Shown in pieces: positions 26,435 through 36,447 of a DNA stretch of 56,667 nucleotides. The notes under the pieces are model-generated. The model did no database searches. It was given only the letters and a program-made list of their open reading frames with translations, and had not been told where the DNA came from. The DNA comes from Anaerolineales bacterium (lineage in GTDB: Bacteria > Chloroflexota > Anaerolineae > Anaerolineales > DRMV01), in NCBI GenBank assembly GCA_027023425.1, contig JALVVL010000011.1:1-56667 (forward strand), written 5' to 3'. Made by a program: the position numbers and the translations under genes. How positions within the stretch are numbered: position 1 is the first letter of the stretch; the number at the start of each line of letters is the position of its first letter.

Positions 26435-26965
26435 ATGGCTAAGCGCAGGGCAAAAGAACGGCGCAACAATGTAACCCGCATATTGGACAAAGCCGGCGTG
26501 CCTTACCAAGCATTTGCCTTGCCGCGCGAAAAACTCGGGGCGAGGGAGACCGCGCGGCTGTTGGGCGTGCCGCCGGAGTTGGTTTTCAAGACCATTGTAG
26601 TTGAGCGGGCGGGCGGCAAGCCCGTGCTGGCGGTTGTTTCGGGCTGTCAGGAGGTGGACGTCAAAGCGCTTGCCAAGGCGGTGGGCGCCAAAAAGGCGCA
26701 TGTTCCCAGCCAGCGCGAAGCCGAGCGCATTACTGGCCTGCAAGCGGGGGGAATTTCGCCGCTCGCGCTTTTGGGGCGTGGCTTTACGGTGGTGTTGGAC
26801 GAGAGCGCCTTGGCGCACGAGGAAATGCACATATCGGGCGGCGAGCGCGGGCTCAACATCCGATTGCGGGTAAAAGATTTTGTGCGGCTAACCTCCGCTT
26901 CTGTTGCTCAAATAGGGCGCTCTGTGCCGGAATGCAAAAATGAGTCTAAGATAAAAAAAGCGTAA
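26435..26965 (+). CDS. ybaK: YbaK/Cys-tRNA(Pro) deacylase family protein
   Basis: 176 residues from the ATG at 26435, which has GGAGG four bases upstream; the GTG at 26417 is less likely. The family hydrolyses mischarged Cys-tRNA(Pro). Family segments are VTRILDKAGVPYQ, LGVPPELVFKTIVVE, KAVGAKKAHVPS, ITGLQAGGISPLAL and ALAHEEMHISGGERGLNIRL (shown in part). The catalytic Lys equivalent lies in FKTIV. It starts 22 bases after gyrA and is probably on the same transcript. Specificity (ybaK versus other deacylases) is inferred. Confidence 0.92.
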   Translation: MAKRRAKERRNNVTRILDKAGVPYQAFALPREKLGARETARLLGVPPELVFKTIVVERAGGKPVLAVVSGCQEVDVKALAKAVGAKKAHVPSQREAERITGLQAGGISPLALLGRGFTVVLDESALAHEEMHISGGERGLNIRLRVKDFVRLTSASVAQIGRSVPECKNESKIKKA

Positions 26966-26982
26966 AAACACGCTTAAATGCC

Positions 26983-27011
26983 TTGCCAGTCATTTGTCCT
27001 CCACCTATACT
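26983..27011 (+). promoter_or_regulatory. aapJ promoter
   Basis: TTGCCA at 26983-26988, 17-base spacer, TATACT at 27006-27011, leaving a leader of about 80 bases. A small AAGCGT/ACGCTT hairpin at 26958-26975 may end the ybaK transcript. Confidence 0.65.
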
Positions 27012-27098
27012 TAGGTACTACGGTTGAAACCGGCCCTGGGGTGTTTGGGTCGGAAAAGCAACGATAATCCTAATCACACTTTTTGAAGGAGGAACTGT

Positions 27099-28205
27099 AT
27101 GAAGCGTACCCTTTACCTTCTGGGCATTTTGCTCATTGTGGGCGTCCTTTTAGCGGCCTGCGGTAGCAGCGCCGGCCAAAATGGCGCTCAGGCGGTTAAG
27201 ACCGTCATCGTTACCGTTCAGGCCAAAGGTGGCAATACCCCGAGCGGGTTTGGCACCACTTTGAAGGCCGTGAAAGAGCGCGGCCACCTCATCTGCGGCG
27301 TGAACTCCGAACTTCCCGGTTTTGGCTACGTTGATCAGCAAGGTAATTACAAAGGCTTTGACGTTGACTTCTGCCATGCCGTTGCCGCCGCTATCTTTGG
27401 CGACCCCAACAAGGTAGAATTCCGCCCGTTGACCGCTAAAGAGCGCTTCACCGCTCTGCAGACCGGTGAAATTGACGTGCTCATCCGCAACACCACTTGG
27501 ACTCTGACCCGCGACACCGAACTTGGCGCCAACTTCGCCGCCACCACTTTCTACGATGGTCAGGGCATCATGGTGCGCAAGGACAGCGGCATCAAGAAAC
27601 TGGAAGACCTGCAGGGCGCGAAGATCTGCGTGGCTACCGGTACTACCACCGAGTTGAACTTGGCCGACCAGATGGCCGCTCACGGCATCAAATACACGCC
27701 TGTGGTGTTTGAAAAGGCCGACCAGGTCTACGGCGCTTACGATGAGGGCCGCTGCGACGCAGTTACCAGCGACAAATCGCAATTGGTCTCTCGCCGCACC
27801 ACCTTGAAGAACCCGAAGGACCACGTCATTCTTGACATCACCCTCTCCAAAGAGCCGCTCGGCCCGGTTGTCCGCCAAGGCGACGATCAATGGTTTGACA
27901 TCATCAACTGGGTGGTCTTCGCCACCTTCACCGGCGAGGAATTGGGCATCAATTCCAAGAACGTGGACAAAATCAAAGCCACGACCCAGAACCCTAACGT
28001 CAAGAAATTCTTGGGCTTGGAAGGTGAGATGGGCCAGAAATTGGGGCTGAGCGACGATTGGGCCTACAACATCATCAAATACGTGGGCAACTACGCCGAG
28101 ATTTACAACCGCAACCTTGGCCCCGGCACACCGTTTGACCTGCCGCGCGGCCTCAACAACTCCTGGATTAACGGCGGCCTGCTTTACGCTCCGCCCATCC
28201 GGTAG
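27099..28205 (+). CDS. aapJ: General L-amino acid ABC transporter, substrate-binding lipoprotein
   Basis: Captures amino acids outside the membrane and delivers them to the AapQ/AapM channel. 368 residues. The lipobox LLAAC gives Cys21, so it is a membrane-tethered lipoprotein instead of a free periplasmic protein. SBP family 3 features: GHLICGVNSELPGFG, GNYKGFDVDFCHAVAAA, NTTWTLTRD and CVATGTTTELN, matching AapJ/BztA. GGAGG precedes the ATG. A hairpin terminator after the gene separates it from the permeases and should raise its level relative to them. A glutamate/glutamine/aspartate/asparagine range is typical but not shown. Confidence 0.94.
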   Translation: MKRTLYLLGILLIVGVLLAACGSSAGQNGAQAVKTVIVTVQAKGGNTPSGFGTTLKAVKERGHLICGVNSELPGFGYVDQQGNYKGFDVDFCHAVAAAIFGDPNKVEFRPLTAKERFTALQTGEIDVLIRNTTWTLTRDTELGANFAATTFYDGQGIMVRKDSGIKKLEDLQGAKICVATGTTTELNLADQMAAHGIKYTPVVFEKADQVYGAYDEGRCDAVTSDKSQLVSRRTTLKNPKDHVILDITLSKEPLGPVVRQGDDQWFDIINWVVFATFTGEELGINSKNVDKIKATTQNPNVKKFLGLEGEMGQKLGLSDDWAYNIIKYVGNYAEIYNRNLGPGTPFDLPRGLNNSWINGGLLYAPPIR

Positions 28206-28216
28206 TAACTGTTTGT

Positions 28217-28253
28217 GGGAAGGGGGTGCCTTTGGGCACTCCCTTCCTTTTTT
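28217..28253 (+). terminator. Partial terminator between aapJ and the permease genes
   Basis: GGAAGGGGGTGCC and GGCACTCCCTTCC pair over 13 bp with one G-T, loop TTTG, followed by TTTTTT. The downstream genes have no separate promoter that I can see, so read-through probably sets the ratio of binding protein to channel. Confidence 0.8.
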
Positions 28254-28286
28254 GTCTTTGCAGAGAACCCCGCCCGGAGGCATCTT

Positions 28287-29468
28287 ATGATGAAGCAAGC
28301 GAGCGTACCCTTTTGGCGAGACGAACGGGTTCTGGCGTGGATTGCCCAAATTGTATTTTTGGTAGTCACGGTGGCATTTTTGTGGTATCTGTATCACAAC
28401 ATGATCACCGCTTTGGCTGAACGTGGGCTACTGCCAAGTTTTCACTTCCTCAAACTTACAGCCGGCTTTGATATTTCTCAGCATCTCATTCCATACGACC
28501 GAAGTAGCACCTACGGTCGTGCTTTTATTGTAGGTACTCTCAACACCATTGAAGTCAGCATTTTAGGCATTATATTTGCCACCATACTTGGCATCATCAT
28601 AGGCGTGATGCGACTTTCTACTAACTGGCTGATTAACAAACTGGCGAGCCTTTATATTGAGATTATCCGCAACGTGCCTTTGTTGGTGCTGTTGGTGTTT
28701 TGGTACACTGGCGTCTTTTTGCAACTGCCGAGGCTTAAGGAAGCAAAATTCTTGCCCGGCCCAACCATTGTTAGCAACCGTGGTATTGCTATGCCGTGGG
28801 GGAAGCCTACTTCTACTTGGCACATTTATTTGTACATTTTGCTGGTTGGCTTTATCCTTGCGGCCATTGTATGGTGGCGGCTGACGCTTATAGGCAAGCG
28901 GACTGGTCGTATGCCGTTGGTCAGTCTCTGGTCAACCCTAACTTTTCTGGGCGTAGCCGCTCTTGGTTGGATTGGGTTGGTAATTTTTGCTCATCAAGCA
29001 CCGCTGGCGCCGGATTTGCCTAAAATCCAAGGATTGAGCACGGTTGGGGGCCTTGAACTCAGCCCAGAGTTTTTGGCTTTGCTTTCGGGGTTGGTTTTTT
29101 ATACAGCGGCTTTCATCGCTGAGGTGGTGCGCGCCGGCATTCAGTCCGTCTCCAAGGGGCAGGTTGAGGCGGCGCGTGCGCTTGGTTTGAACGGCTTTCA
29201 GACTTTCCGCCTTGTGGTTTTCCCGCAGGCTTTGCGGGTGATCGTTCCGCCGCTAACTAGCCAATACCTCAACCTTGCTAAAAACTCTTCGCTGGCGGTA
29301 TTCATCGGTTTCCCCGATTTGTACTCGGTGGCGGGCACAATTCACAATCAGACGGGGCGTGCAGTGGAAGTTACGGTGTTGATGATGTCAATTTACCTCT
29401 CCTTCAGCCTGATCACCTCTGCGTTCATGAACTGGTATAACAAGAAAATCCGCTTTGTGGAGCGTTAG
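28287..29468 (+). CDS. aapQ: Amino acid ABC transporter permease AapQ-type
   Basis: 393 residues from the ATG at 28287 (CGGAGG six bases upstream). One membrane subunit of the channel, with an early block of helices around 30-50 and a split permease domain. The first TM pair includes GTLNTIEVSILGII, and the ABC-contact loop [30 protein letters not shown] (given in pieces: [23 protein letters not shown]) couples to AapP. The insertion between the halves (about 155-245) holds extra helices, as in AapQ. It is 2 bases from aapM. Confidence 0.93.
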   Translation: MMKQASVPFWRDERVLAWIAQIVFLVVTVAFLWYLYHNMITALAERGLLPSFHFLKLTAGFDISQHLIPYDRSSTYGRAFIVGTLNTIEVSILGIIFATILGIIIGVMRLSTNWLINKLASLYIEIIRNVPLLVLLVFWYTGVFLQLPRLKEAKFLPGPTIVSNRGIAMPWGKPTSTWHIYLYILLVGFILAAIVWWRLTLIGKRTGRMPLVSLWSTLTFLGVAALGWIGLVIFAHQAPLAPDLPKIQGLSTVGGLELSPEFLALLSGLVFYTAAFIAEVVRAGIQSVSKGQVEAARALGLNGFQTFRLVVFPQALRVIVPPLTSQYLNLAKNSSLAVFIGFPDLYSVAGTIHNQTGRAVEVTVLMMSIYLSFSLITSAFMNWYNKKIRFVER

Positions 29469-29470
29469 CC

Positions 29471-30682
29471 ATGATGAACCGAGAACCGAAACAATACGAT
29501 ACTGGCGAAGTGCTTCCGCCGCCGACCGAGCGTTACACTGTGCTCGGCTGGTTGCATAAAAACTTGTTTAGCACTTGGTACTACACCATTTTGACGCTGG
29601 TTACGCTCTACGTTTTGTACATCGTGGTTAAGCCCACCTTGAATTGGGCTTTTACGCAAGCGCAGTGGCAGGTTGTGGTGGTGAACCTGCGGCTGTTTAT
29701 GGTGGGGCAGTATCCGGCTGATCAGGTTTTCCGTGTATGGATTGCATTGCATTTGCTTGCCTTTACAGCAGGCATGGCTTGGGGGATTTTCTTCCCGCGT
29801 GCGCGGAGGATAGGCGCCGCTATTTTGCTGATACCGCTGTTGTTTGCCGCTCTTCCTTTCATCAGCAATTTCTCGCGGGTAAACTGGGTTCTCTTTGATG
29901 TTTTTGCACTTTTGGGGTGGGGATTAGCCATTTGGAGGCCCCAAGCCATGCGCCGCCCGCTTTTGGTACTGATTTTGGCCTATTTCCCCATCCTGATTTT
30001 GCTGATTTACGGCATCAAGCCGATTTTGAGGATCGTCAAGACCAATTTGTGGGGCGGCTTGATGCTGACCTTGCTCTTGGCCGTGGTGGGCATTGTGATT
30101 TCCTTCCCTATAGGCATTTTGCTTGCTTTGGGACGACGCTCTGAACTTCCTATCGTCAAACTTTTTAGTGTGCTTTACATTGAGATTATCCGCGGCGTGC
30201 CTCTGGTTACGGTGCTGTTTATGGCAGAATTGATGCTGCCGTTGTTTTTGCCGCCGCAAATTAAGATAGACAACGTTATCAGAGCAATGGCCGGTATTAT
30301 CATCTTTGAGGCGGCATACATGGCTGAAAATGTGCGCGGTGGTTTGCAGGCTATACCAAAAGGGCAGTATGAAGCCGCTTGGGCGCTGGGGTTGAACGGA
30401 TTTCAGACCACTTTTTACATCATTCTGCCTCAGGCGCTTCGCAACGTCATACCGGTATTGGTGAACCAGTTCATCTCGCTGTTCAAAGATACTACGCTGG
30501 TGGCGATTGTGGGTTTGCTGGATTTGCTGGGCATCGCCTCCACGGTGCTCGCACAGCCCGAGTTCATCGGTCGCCAGCGCGAGGTTTACCTGTTCATTGC
30601 CCTTATCTACTGGGTGTTTAGTTATGCCATGTCCTACGCCAGCCGCCGCTTGGAAGTGGCGCTCGGCGTGGGTGAACGCTAA
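29471..30682 (+). CDS. aapM: Amino acid ABC transporter permease AapM-type
   Basis: Second channel subunit, 403 residues, with a long N-terminal hydrophobic region (about 35-175) before the conserved permease core. Core features: [36 protein letters not shown], and the coupling motif [17 protein letters not shown] with [17 protein letters not shown] (both in part). The start ATG pairs with the following ATG, so the exact start is 29471 or 29474. It is followed after 14 bases by aapP. Function is inferred from order and family. Confidence 0.93.
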   Translation: MMNREPKQYDTGEVLPPPTERYTVLGWLHKNLFSTWYYTILTLVTLYVLYIVVKPTLNWAFTQAQWQVVVVNLRLFMVGQYPADQVFRVWIALHLLAFTAGMAWGIFFPRARRIGAAILLIPLLFAALPFISNFSRVNWVLFDVFALLGWGLAIWRPQAMRRPLLVLILAYFPILILLIYGIKPILRIVKTNLWGGLMLTLLLAVVGIVISFPIGILLALGRRSELPIVKLFSVLYIEIIRGVPLVTVLFMAELMLPLFLPPQIKIDNVIRAMAGIIIFEAAYMAENVRGGLQAIPKGQYEAAWALGLNGFQTTFYIILPQALRNVIPVLVNQFISLFKDTTLVAIVGLLDLLGIASTVLAQPEFIGRQREVYLFIALIYWVFSYAMSYASRRLEVALGVGER

Positions 30683-30696
30683 TCTCGGAGGCTAAC

Positions 30697-31518
30697 ATGA
30701 GTTCAGTTGCCAAAGTTAAGACTACCCCCGAACAAATTCTAAGTTTGCCGGAAGAAGAACGCTCGGCTGCCATTGAGAGCGGTAAATCGCCCATTGTGTT
30801 GGCTTATGAAGTCCATAAGTGGTATGGCAACTTCCATGTACTGCGCGGTGTGAGCATGGAAGTGCACAAGGGTGAAGTGGTGGTTATTTTCGGGCCCTCT
30901 GGGTCGGGTAAATCCACTTTCATTCGCACAATTAACCGCTTGGAGGAACATCAGAAGGGTAGCATCATTGTGGACGGCGTGGAGTTGACCCACGATATTC
31001 GGAACATTGAGAAAATCCGTATGGAAACGGGTATGGTGTTCCAGCAGTTCAACCTTTTCCCGCATTTGACGGTTTTGCAGAATATCACACTTGCCCCCAT
31101 TCATGTGCGGAAATGGCCGAAAGAGAAGGCTGAAGAAGTGGCAATGCAGTTGCTAAAGCGCGTCGGCATCCCCGAGCAGGCGCATAAGTATCCGGGCCAA
31201 CTTTCCGGCGGGCAGCAGCAGCGCGTTGCCATTGCTCGCGCGTTAGCCATGCAACCTAAAATCATGCTTTTTGATGAGCCGACCTCGGCGTTAGACCCCG
31301 AGATGATCAAAGAAGTGTTGGAAGTGATGGAAGAACTTGCCGAGAGTGGCATGACGATGATCGTGGTCACGCACGAAATGGGCTTTGCCCGCGCCGTTGC
31401 CGACCAGATGTATTTCTTTGAAAGCGGGCAGATTGTTGAGAGCGGAACGCCTGAGGAAATCTTCACGAACCCCAAGGAAGACCGCACCAAACTGTTCCTT
31501 TCGCAGATTTTGCATTAG
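30697..31518 (+). CDS. aapP: Amino acid ABC transporter ATP-binding protein
   Basis: Powers the Aap channel by ATP hydrolysis on the cytoplasmic face. 273 residues. Walker [11 protein letters not shown]-loop [16 protein letters not shown], signature LSGGQQQR, Walker [15 protein letters not shown] and switch His in [10 protein letters not shown] are all intact. About 30 extra N-terminal residues precede the usual start, with [26 protein letters not shown]-type spacing and the order place it as the last gene of the aap operon. A terminator follows. Confidence 0.96.
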   Translation: MSSVAKVKTTPEQILSLPEEERSAAIESGKSPIVLAYEVHKWYGNFHVLRGVSMEVHKGEVVVIFGPSGSGKSTFIRTINRLEEHQKGSIIVDGVELTHDIRNIEKIRMETGMVFQQFNLFPHLTVLQNITLAPIHVRKWPKEKAEEVAMQLLKRVGIPEQAHKYPGQLSGGQQQRVAIARALAMQPKIMLFDEPTSALDPEMIKEVLEVMEELAESGMTMIVVTHEMGFARAVADQMYFFESGQIVESGTPEEIFTNPKEDRTKLFLSQILH

Positions 31519-31540
31519 CGCTTCTGGCTTGCGAAAGCAG

Positions 31541-31568
31541 AAAGGCGGGCTTTATGCCCGCCTTTTTT
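31541..31568. terminator. Intrinsic terminator after aapP
   Basis: AAAGGCGGGC and GCCCGCCTTT form a stem with a TTTAT loop followed by a T tract. It may also act for the convergent radical SAM gene that ends at 31623. Confidence 0.85.
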
Positions 31569-31622
31569 GTTGTGTGTTGGGGTGCGAGAATATGGAGTCT
31601 GTGCCTGCTCTTTCAACGCCTT

Positions 31623-32582
31623 TCACGCGTATTTCCCGCCGGCGAGCGCCCAAAACCGCACGCCGTAGCGCTCCACAATTTGCACTTTGCCGCTGCGGCG
31701 GAGCGCTTCCAGCGCTTCGCGCGCCTGCTCCGGTGCCCAGCGGTGTAGGGTGGCGATGATTTCGTCGTCGCGCATCGGGTGGCGCGCCAAAATTGCCAGA
31801 ATTGCCTCGGTGGGGTTCGTATAAGCGGAAATGTCAAAAGAGCCGCGGCGCGGGTGCACCACTTCCACCCCCGATTTGCCGAGGATTGCTAACGCCCGCA
31901 TAATGCCTTCTTCATCCGGCGGCTTTACCCACGGCTCGGCAGCCGGACGGTCGGGCAGGGTGAGGTGCACCTTGTCGGGCGCGATGCGGAGGATTTGCGC
32001 CGCGAGGTCGTGCAATGCCTCTTCGGTATCGTTCATCCCTTTGACGAGCATAATTTCAAGCCAATACTTCCCCCGATACATGCGGCGAAAGTCTATCAAT
32101 CCCTGCAAGTATTGCTCGTAGGTCGGCTCAGGCCACGGGCGGTTGATTTTGCGGTAAAGTTCGGGCGTGCCTGCGTCAAGCGTGGGCAGGACGGCGTCCG
32201 CGGCGGCAAGTTCCTCGCGCACGTCTTGCCGGTAGAGCAAAGAGCCGTTGGTGATCACCGCTACCGGCAAATCGGTGATTTGCTTGACCTGCCGAATCAT
32301 CCATCCGAGGCGGCTGTTGAGCGTAGTTTCGCCACTGCCGACAAAAGTAATCCAATCAATGCTTCCCGGCCGCGCTTTTTGGAGTACGGTTTTGAGCGTG
32401 GCGATGATTTCCTCTGCCGAAACGTATTCCTTGCGTTCGGCAATCAGCGGCGCGCTCCGCCCCAGTTGGCAGTAAACGCAATTCCAGTTGCAGGTTTTGG
32501 GGCGCACGGGGTCAATGCCCAACGACTGCCCCAGCCGCCGCGATGGCACCGGCCCGAAGACGGGACGAAATGTTTCGTCCAT
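31623..32582 (-). CDS. Radical SAM protein (COG0731-like)
   Basis: 319 residues from the ATG at 32582, with AAAGGAGG a few bases upstream. The [4Fe-4S] motif is CNWNCVYCQ (CxxxCxxC), preceded by FGPVPSRRLGQSLGID, the start of the COG0731 group of uncharacterised Fe-S oxidoreductases related to TYW1. GSGETTLN and HLTLPDRP are core segments. A winged-helix-like C-terminal domain (about 245-319, DEIIATLHRW) is likely nucleic-acid binding. The reaction is unknown. The upstream gap is family D repeat. Confidence 0.88.
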   Translation of the reverse strand: MDETFRPVFGPVPSRRLGQSLGIDPVRPKTCNWNCVYCQLGRSAPLIAERKEYVSAEEIIATLKTVLQKARPGSIDWITFVGSGETTLNSRLGWMIRQVKQITDLPVAVITNGSLLYRQDVREELAAADAVLPTLDAGTPELYRKINRPWPEPTYEQYLQGLIDFRRMYRGKYWLEIMLVKGMNDTEEALHDLAAQILRIAPDKVHLTLPDRPAAEPWVKPPDEEGIMRALAILGKSGVEVVHPRRGSFDISAYTNPTEAILAILARHPMRDDEIIATLHRWAPEQAREALEALRRSGKVQIVERYGVRFWALAGGKYA

Positions 32583-32596
32583 TTTTGCCTCCTTTG

Positions 32597-33232
32597 TGAG
32601 CAAAGAACACAAAAGACACAGATTCCCCTTTCACGGAAAATCTGTGTCTTCTGGTGAAACCACAGATTGCGCCGATTAGCGCAGATTTTTCTGTGAAATC
32701 TGCGTAATCTGCAGTTTCAACTACCAAGTCGGTGAAAATCTGTGTCAATCTGTGGATAGTAACGCAAAGACGCAGAGGGAGCAGAGGCGCAGAGAGCGCA
32801 AAGAAGGGACGCCAAGGGCGCCAAGGATAAAAACCACAGATTACACAGATTAGCACAGATGAAAAGATTAGCGATTTAGGATTTGCGGAAGGACGCTAAG
32901 GGTGCCAAGGGTAACGCAGAGACGCAGAGAATGACGCCAAGGGCGCCAAGGCCACGAAGGACGCCAAGAAAGGAATTTTCTGTGTTCTCTGTAAATTTCT
33001 GTGTCCTCTGTGGTTTTTTCTCTCAATCGGTGCAAATCTGTGTCAATCGGTGGATAAGGACGCCAAGAACGCCAAGGACACAGAGGACGCCAAGAAAAAT
33101 TTTTTCTGTGTTCTCTGCAAATTTCTGTGTCCTCTGTGGTTTTCTTTCTCAATCGGTGTAAATCTGTGTCAATCGGTGGATAAAAACCACAGATTTTTTC
33201 TGCGTAATCTGCGGTTTTTCTTCTGTCAAGGT
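32597..33232. repeat. Family D mosaic repeat block 4
   Basis: About 635 bp with at least four rounds of the CAATCGGTG / AATCTGTG terminal words, CACAGATTACACAGATT, ACGCAGAG and GCCAAGG words, and TTTCTGTGTTCTCTG. It fills the gap between the peptidase and the radical SAM gene. No gene is supported. Confidence 0.87.
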
Positions 33233-33238
33233 TAGCGC

Positions 33239-34951
33239 TTACTCTTTCGCCAACGATTCCAATTCCTCAATCGTCTTCATCATCAAGTCAACCGCGGTGC
33301 GGAGGGTGGCGGCGTCCATCGCGAACTTTGCGCCTGCGGTGGCATACAACTCCGGCAGGGGCACGGTGTAGCCGAGCGAAAGGGCGCGCCGATATGCCTT
33401 GACAGCCGCCGCTTGGTCTTTCAGCGAGTTTGCCCAAACTTGCACCGCGCCGAGTTGCGAAAGCCCGTACTCAATGTAGTAGAACGGGTATTGGAAAATG
33501 TGTAGTTTCCGCATCCAGCCGGAGACCATGAAGTCTTCCAAGCCGCTCCAATCCACCACCGGCATGAAGCGCCGCCACAGGTTGCCCCAAACGCCGTCGC
33601 AGATGGCGGGGTCGTGCGCCTCTTCGGGGTGTTCGTAAACCCAGTGCTGGAAGGCGTCCACAACTGCCATGTAAGGCCAAAAGAGGATGGAGCGCTCAAG
33701 GTGCTCAATGCGAGCGCGCGCCGCCTCCGCCGGCGTGTAAAAGCCGCCGTAATCTTTGGTCAGGTACGGCGCGGCCAGCAACTCCATGCTCATGGAGGCG
33801 ACTTCCGCAAATTCCATCGGAATATCGCGCTGTTGCGAGTAGCGCAGGTCGGGGTTGTTGAACATTTCAAAATCGTGGAAAGCGTGCCCCGATTCGTGGA
33901 GCATGGTTTGCACATCGTCGTGCACGCCGACGGCATTCATAAAAATGAAAGGCCGCTTTGAGACGGGGAACGCCGTGCAATAGCCTCCCGGCGCTTTGCC
34001 CTTGCGGTTTTCAAGGTCAAGCAGGTGCTCTTCCCGCATGATGTGGTAGTAATCGCCTAACTGCGGGTCAACATGGTGGAAGATGGCGTCGGTCTTTTCC
34101 TGCAACTCTTCCACGGTTTGGAAAGGCCTAAGCGGTGGGCGGCCTTCTGGGTCAACCTCCAAATCCCACGGGCGGAGGGTTTGGACGCCAAGGCGCTGGC
34201 GGCGCTTTTCCAGAATTTGCGCCGCCGCGGGCACAACCACTTCCTCAATGGCTTTGTGGAAGGCTTTGCAGTCGTCGGGCGTGTAGTCAAATCGGGTGTA
34301 AGCCTGCCAAATGTAAGCACGATAATCGGGCTTCCCAGCGTTTGCGGCGATTTGTTGCCGCAGGTCAAGCAGTGCATCCCAAATTTCGGTGAGCGGACCG
34401 CGGTCTTTCACCTGCCGCCCGAGCATCAGCCGCCAAACTTCCTCCCGCAGTTCGCGGTCGGGCGATTGGAGGAATGGGCGCAATTGGGAAATTGTGTATT
34501 CCTTGTAGCGCCATTCCACGGTTTGCGCGCCCACAACGCGGTTGTATTCGTTCCGCAGTTTTTGTTCCTCCACCATGAGCGGCAGGTTTTCCTCGCGGAA
34601 AAGTTCCGCCTCTGCCTTCATGTTCCGCAGGGGGATTTCAAAGCCCTTTGGCGTTAAACCGCTGGCGAGCAGTTTCTCTTTGAGGCGCTGGTCGGCTTTG
34701 CGAGCAGGAGGCATCACCTCCTCAATGAACCGGTTGAAGCGTTCTTCAGCCTCTTTGTCGGTTGTGTCAACGGTGGTCGCCACGTGCAGGCGGCTTGCCG
34801 TTTCGTGGATGTAATCTGACAAGAGGCTCCAATCGCTCAACCATTCCTCAACCGTAGCCGCGGTGACCTCGCGGCTTGCCAGTTCGTCGTAGTAGGGCTT
34901 GATTTTGTCCCACGACCAATTCATAAATTCGGTGATGGCAGGCAGTTTCAT
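33239..34951 (-). CDS. pepF: M3 family oligoendopeptidase
   Basis: Zn-dependent peptidase that cuts short peptides in the cytosol, 570 residues. The Zn motif HESGH occurs in MLHESGHAFHDF, with the third ligand Glu in EFAEVASMSMELLAAPY. GKAPGGYCTAFP and the C-terminal segment IEYGLSQLGAVQVW are family landmarks. It matches the pepF/M3 group. AAGGAG precedes the ATG. It lies 18 bases downstream of gatA and may share its transcript. The substrate is inferred to be peptides of about 6-20 residues, from the family only. Confidence 0.93.
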   Translation of the reverse strand: MKLPAITEFMNWSWDKIKPYYDELASREVTAATVEEWLSDWSLLSDYIHETASRLHVATTVDTTDKEAEERFNRFIEEVMPPARKADQRLKEKLLASGLTPKGFEIPLRNMKAEAELFREENLPLMVEEQKLRNEYNRVVGAQTVEWRYKEYTISQLRPFLQSPDRELREEVWRLMLGRQVKDRGPLTEIWDALLDLRQQIAANAGKPDYRAYIWQAYTRFDYTPDDCKAFHKAIEEVVVPAAAQILEKRRQRLGVQTLRPWDLEVDPEGRPPLRPFQTVEELQEKTDAIFHHVDPQLGDYYHIMREEHLLDLENRKGKAPGGYCTAFPVSKRPFIFMNAVGVHDDVQTMLHESGHAFHDFEMFNNPDLRYSQQRDIPMEFAEVASMSMELLAAPYLTKDYGGFYTPAEAARARIEHLERSILFWPYMAVVDAFQHWVYEHPEEAHDPAICDGVWGNLWRRFMPVVDWSGLEDFMVSGWMRKLHIFQYPFYYIEYGLSQLGAVQVWANSLKDQAAAVKAYRRALSLGYTVPLPELYATAGAKFAMDAATLRTAVDLMMKTIEELESLAKE

Positions 34952-34969
34952 TGTGCTCTCCTTGGTTTG

Positions 34970-36445
34970 TTATTCTTCGTCATCTCCAAGCGGGTCGGGC
35001 TGGTGGCGGTGCCAGTCCGTTGCCTGTTGGTAGGTGTGCACCACTTCCAAAATCAGGTGTTCTTGGAAATGAGCGCCCATAAGTTGCATGCCAATCGGCA
35101 AGCCCAGCCGGTCAAACCCCACGGGGAAGGAAACCCCCGGCACGCCTGCAAGGTTGGCGGGCAGGGTGAACACGTCTTCCAAATACATGGCGAGCGGGTC
35201 GTTGGTGTGCTCGCCGATGCGGAATGCAGTGGATGGGGCGACCGGTGCGGCAATCAGGTCAACTTTTTCAAAAGCGGTTTCAAAATCGCGCTTTATCAGC
35301 GTGCGGACTTTTTGCGCTTTGCCGTAGTAGGCGTCGTAATAGCCGGCAGAAAGGGCGTAAGTGCCCAACATGATGCGGCGCTTGACCTCGGCGCCGAAAA
35401 GCCTGCCGCGGGTGCGCCGAAACACATCCCACATTGAATCGGCGGGGACGCGCGGCCCGTAGCGGATGCCGTCAAAGCGGGCGAGGTTTGCCGAAGCCTC
35501 AGCGGGGGCAATCAGGTAGTAAACTGGCACGGCGTATTCGGTGTGGGGTAGGCTGATTTCGGTGATTTCCGCGCCCATGTCGGCGAAGACTTCCAACGCG
35601 GCGCGCACGGCGCTTTCCACTTCGGGCTGGATTCCGCCGCCGAAGTATTCGCGCGGCACGCCTATTTTCAAGCCGCGCAGGTCGTCGCGCGCCCGCAATT
35701 CCGCCGGTGGGATGGGGGCGTCAACGCTGGTGGCGTCCAGCGGGTCGCGCCCCGCCATGATGTTGAGGAAGAGCGCGGCGTCGGCGGCGTCTTGGCTGAG
35801 CACGCCCACCGTGTCCAGCGAAGAGCCGTAGGCAATCAAGCCATAGCGCGAAATGCGTCCGTAGGTGGTTTTCAAGCCGGTAACGCCGCAAAAGGCGGCG
35901 GGCTGGCGCACGCTTCCGCCGGTGTCGGTGCCGAGCGCAACCGGCACCATGCGCGCGGCGACCGCCGCGGCGCTTCCCCCCGAAGAGCCGCCGGGAACGC
36001 GTTCCAAATCCCACGGATTGTGGGTAACGCCAAACGCCGAGTTTTCGGTTGAAGAGCCCATAGCGAATTCATCGGTGTTAGTTTTCCCCACAATCACCGC
36101 ACCGGCTTCTTTGACCCGCCGCACCGAGGTGGCGTCAAACGGCGGTACAAAGTTTTCCAAAATGCGCGAGCCTGCCGTGGTGCGAATTCCCTTGGTGATG
36201 AGCACATCCTTCACTGCGACGGGCAAGCCGAGCAAAGGCGGGATTTCATCGCCATCGCGCCGTGCTTGGGCAAGGTGCTTGTCGGCTTGCTCTGCTTCGG
36301 CAAGCGCTTGCTCGGCTACCACCGTGAGGAAGGCGTGGACTGCGGGCTCGGTGCGTTCAATTTGCTTTAGCACCTCTTGGGTCAACTCGCGGCTTGAAAC
36401 TTCGCCGCGGTGCAACAGGCGAAGGGCTTCTTTGGCGGTAAGCAT
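34970..36445 (-). CDS. gatA: Asp/Glu-tRNA amidotransferase subunit A
   Basis: Releases ammonia from glutamine for conversion of Glu-tRNA(Gln) or Asp-tRNA(Asn). 491 residues from the ATG at 36445, with GGGGAAAG upstream; a TTG at 36451 overlapping the gatC stop is the alternative. The amidase triad falls at Lys79 (VAVKDVLITKG), cis-Ser154 (PGGSSGGS) and Ser178 (TDTGGSVRQPA), the positions known for Staphylococcus GatA. gatC lies just upstream. gatB is not adjacent. Confidence 0.97.
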   Translation of the reverse strand: MLTAKEALRLLHRGEVSSRELTQEVLKQIERTEPAVHAFLTVVAEQALAEAEQADKHLAQARRDGDEIPPLLGLPVAVKDVLITKGIRTTAGSRILENFVPPFDATSVRRVKEAGAVIVGKTNTDEFAMGSSTENSAFGVTHNPWDLERVPGGSSGGSAAAVAARMVPVALGTDTGGSVRQPAAFCGVTGLKTTYGRISRYGLIAYGSSLDTVGVLSQDAADAALFLNIMAGRDPLDATSVDAPIPPAELRARDDLRGLKIGVPREYFGGGIQPEVESAVRAALEVFADMGAEITEISLPHTEYAVPVYYLIAPAEASANLARFDGIRYGPRVPADSMWDVFRRTRGRLFGAEVKRRIMLGTYALSAGYYDAYYGKAQKVRTLIKRDFETAFEKVDLIAAPVAPSTAFRIGEHTNDPLAMYLEDVFTLPANLAGVPGVSFPVGFDRLGLPIGMQLMGAHFQEHLILEVVHTYQQATDWHRHQPDPLGDDEE

Positions 36446-36447
36446 GT

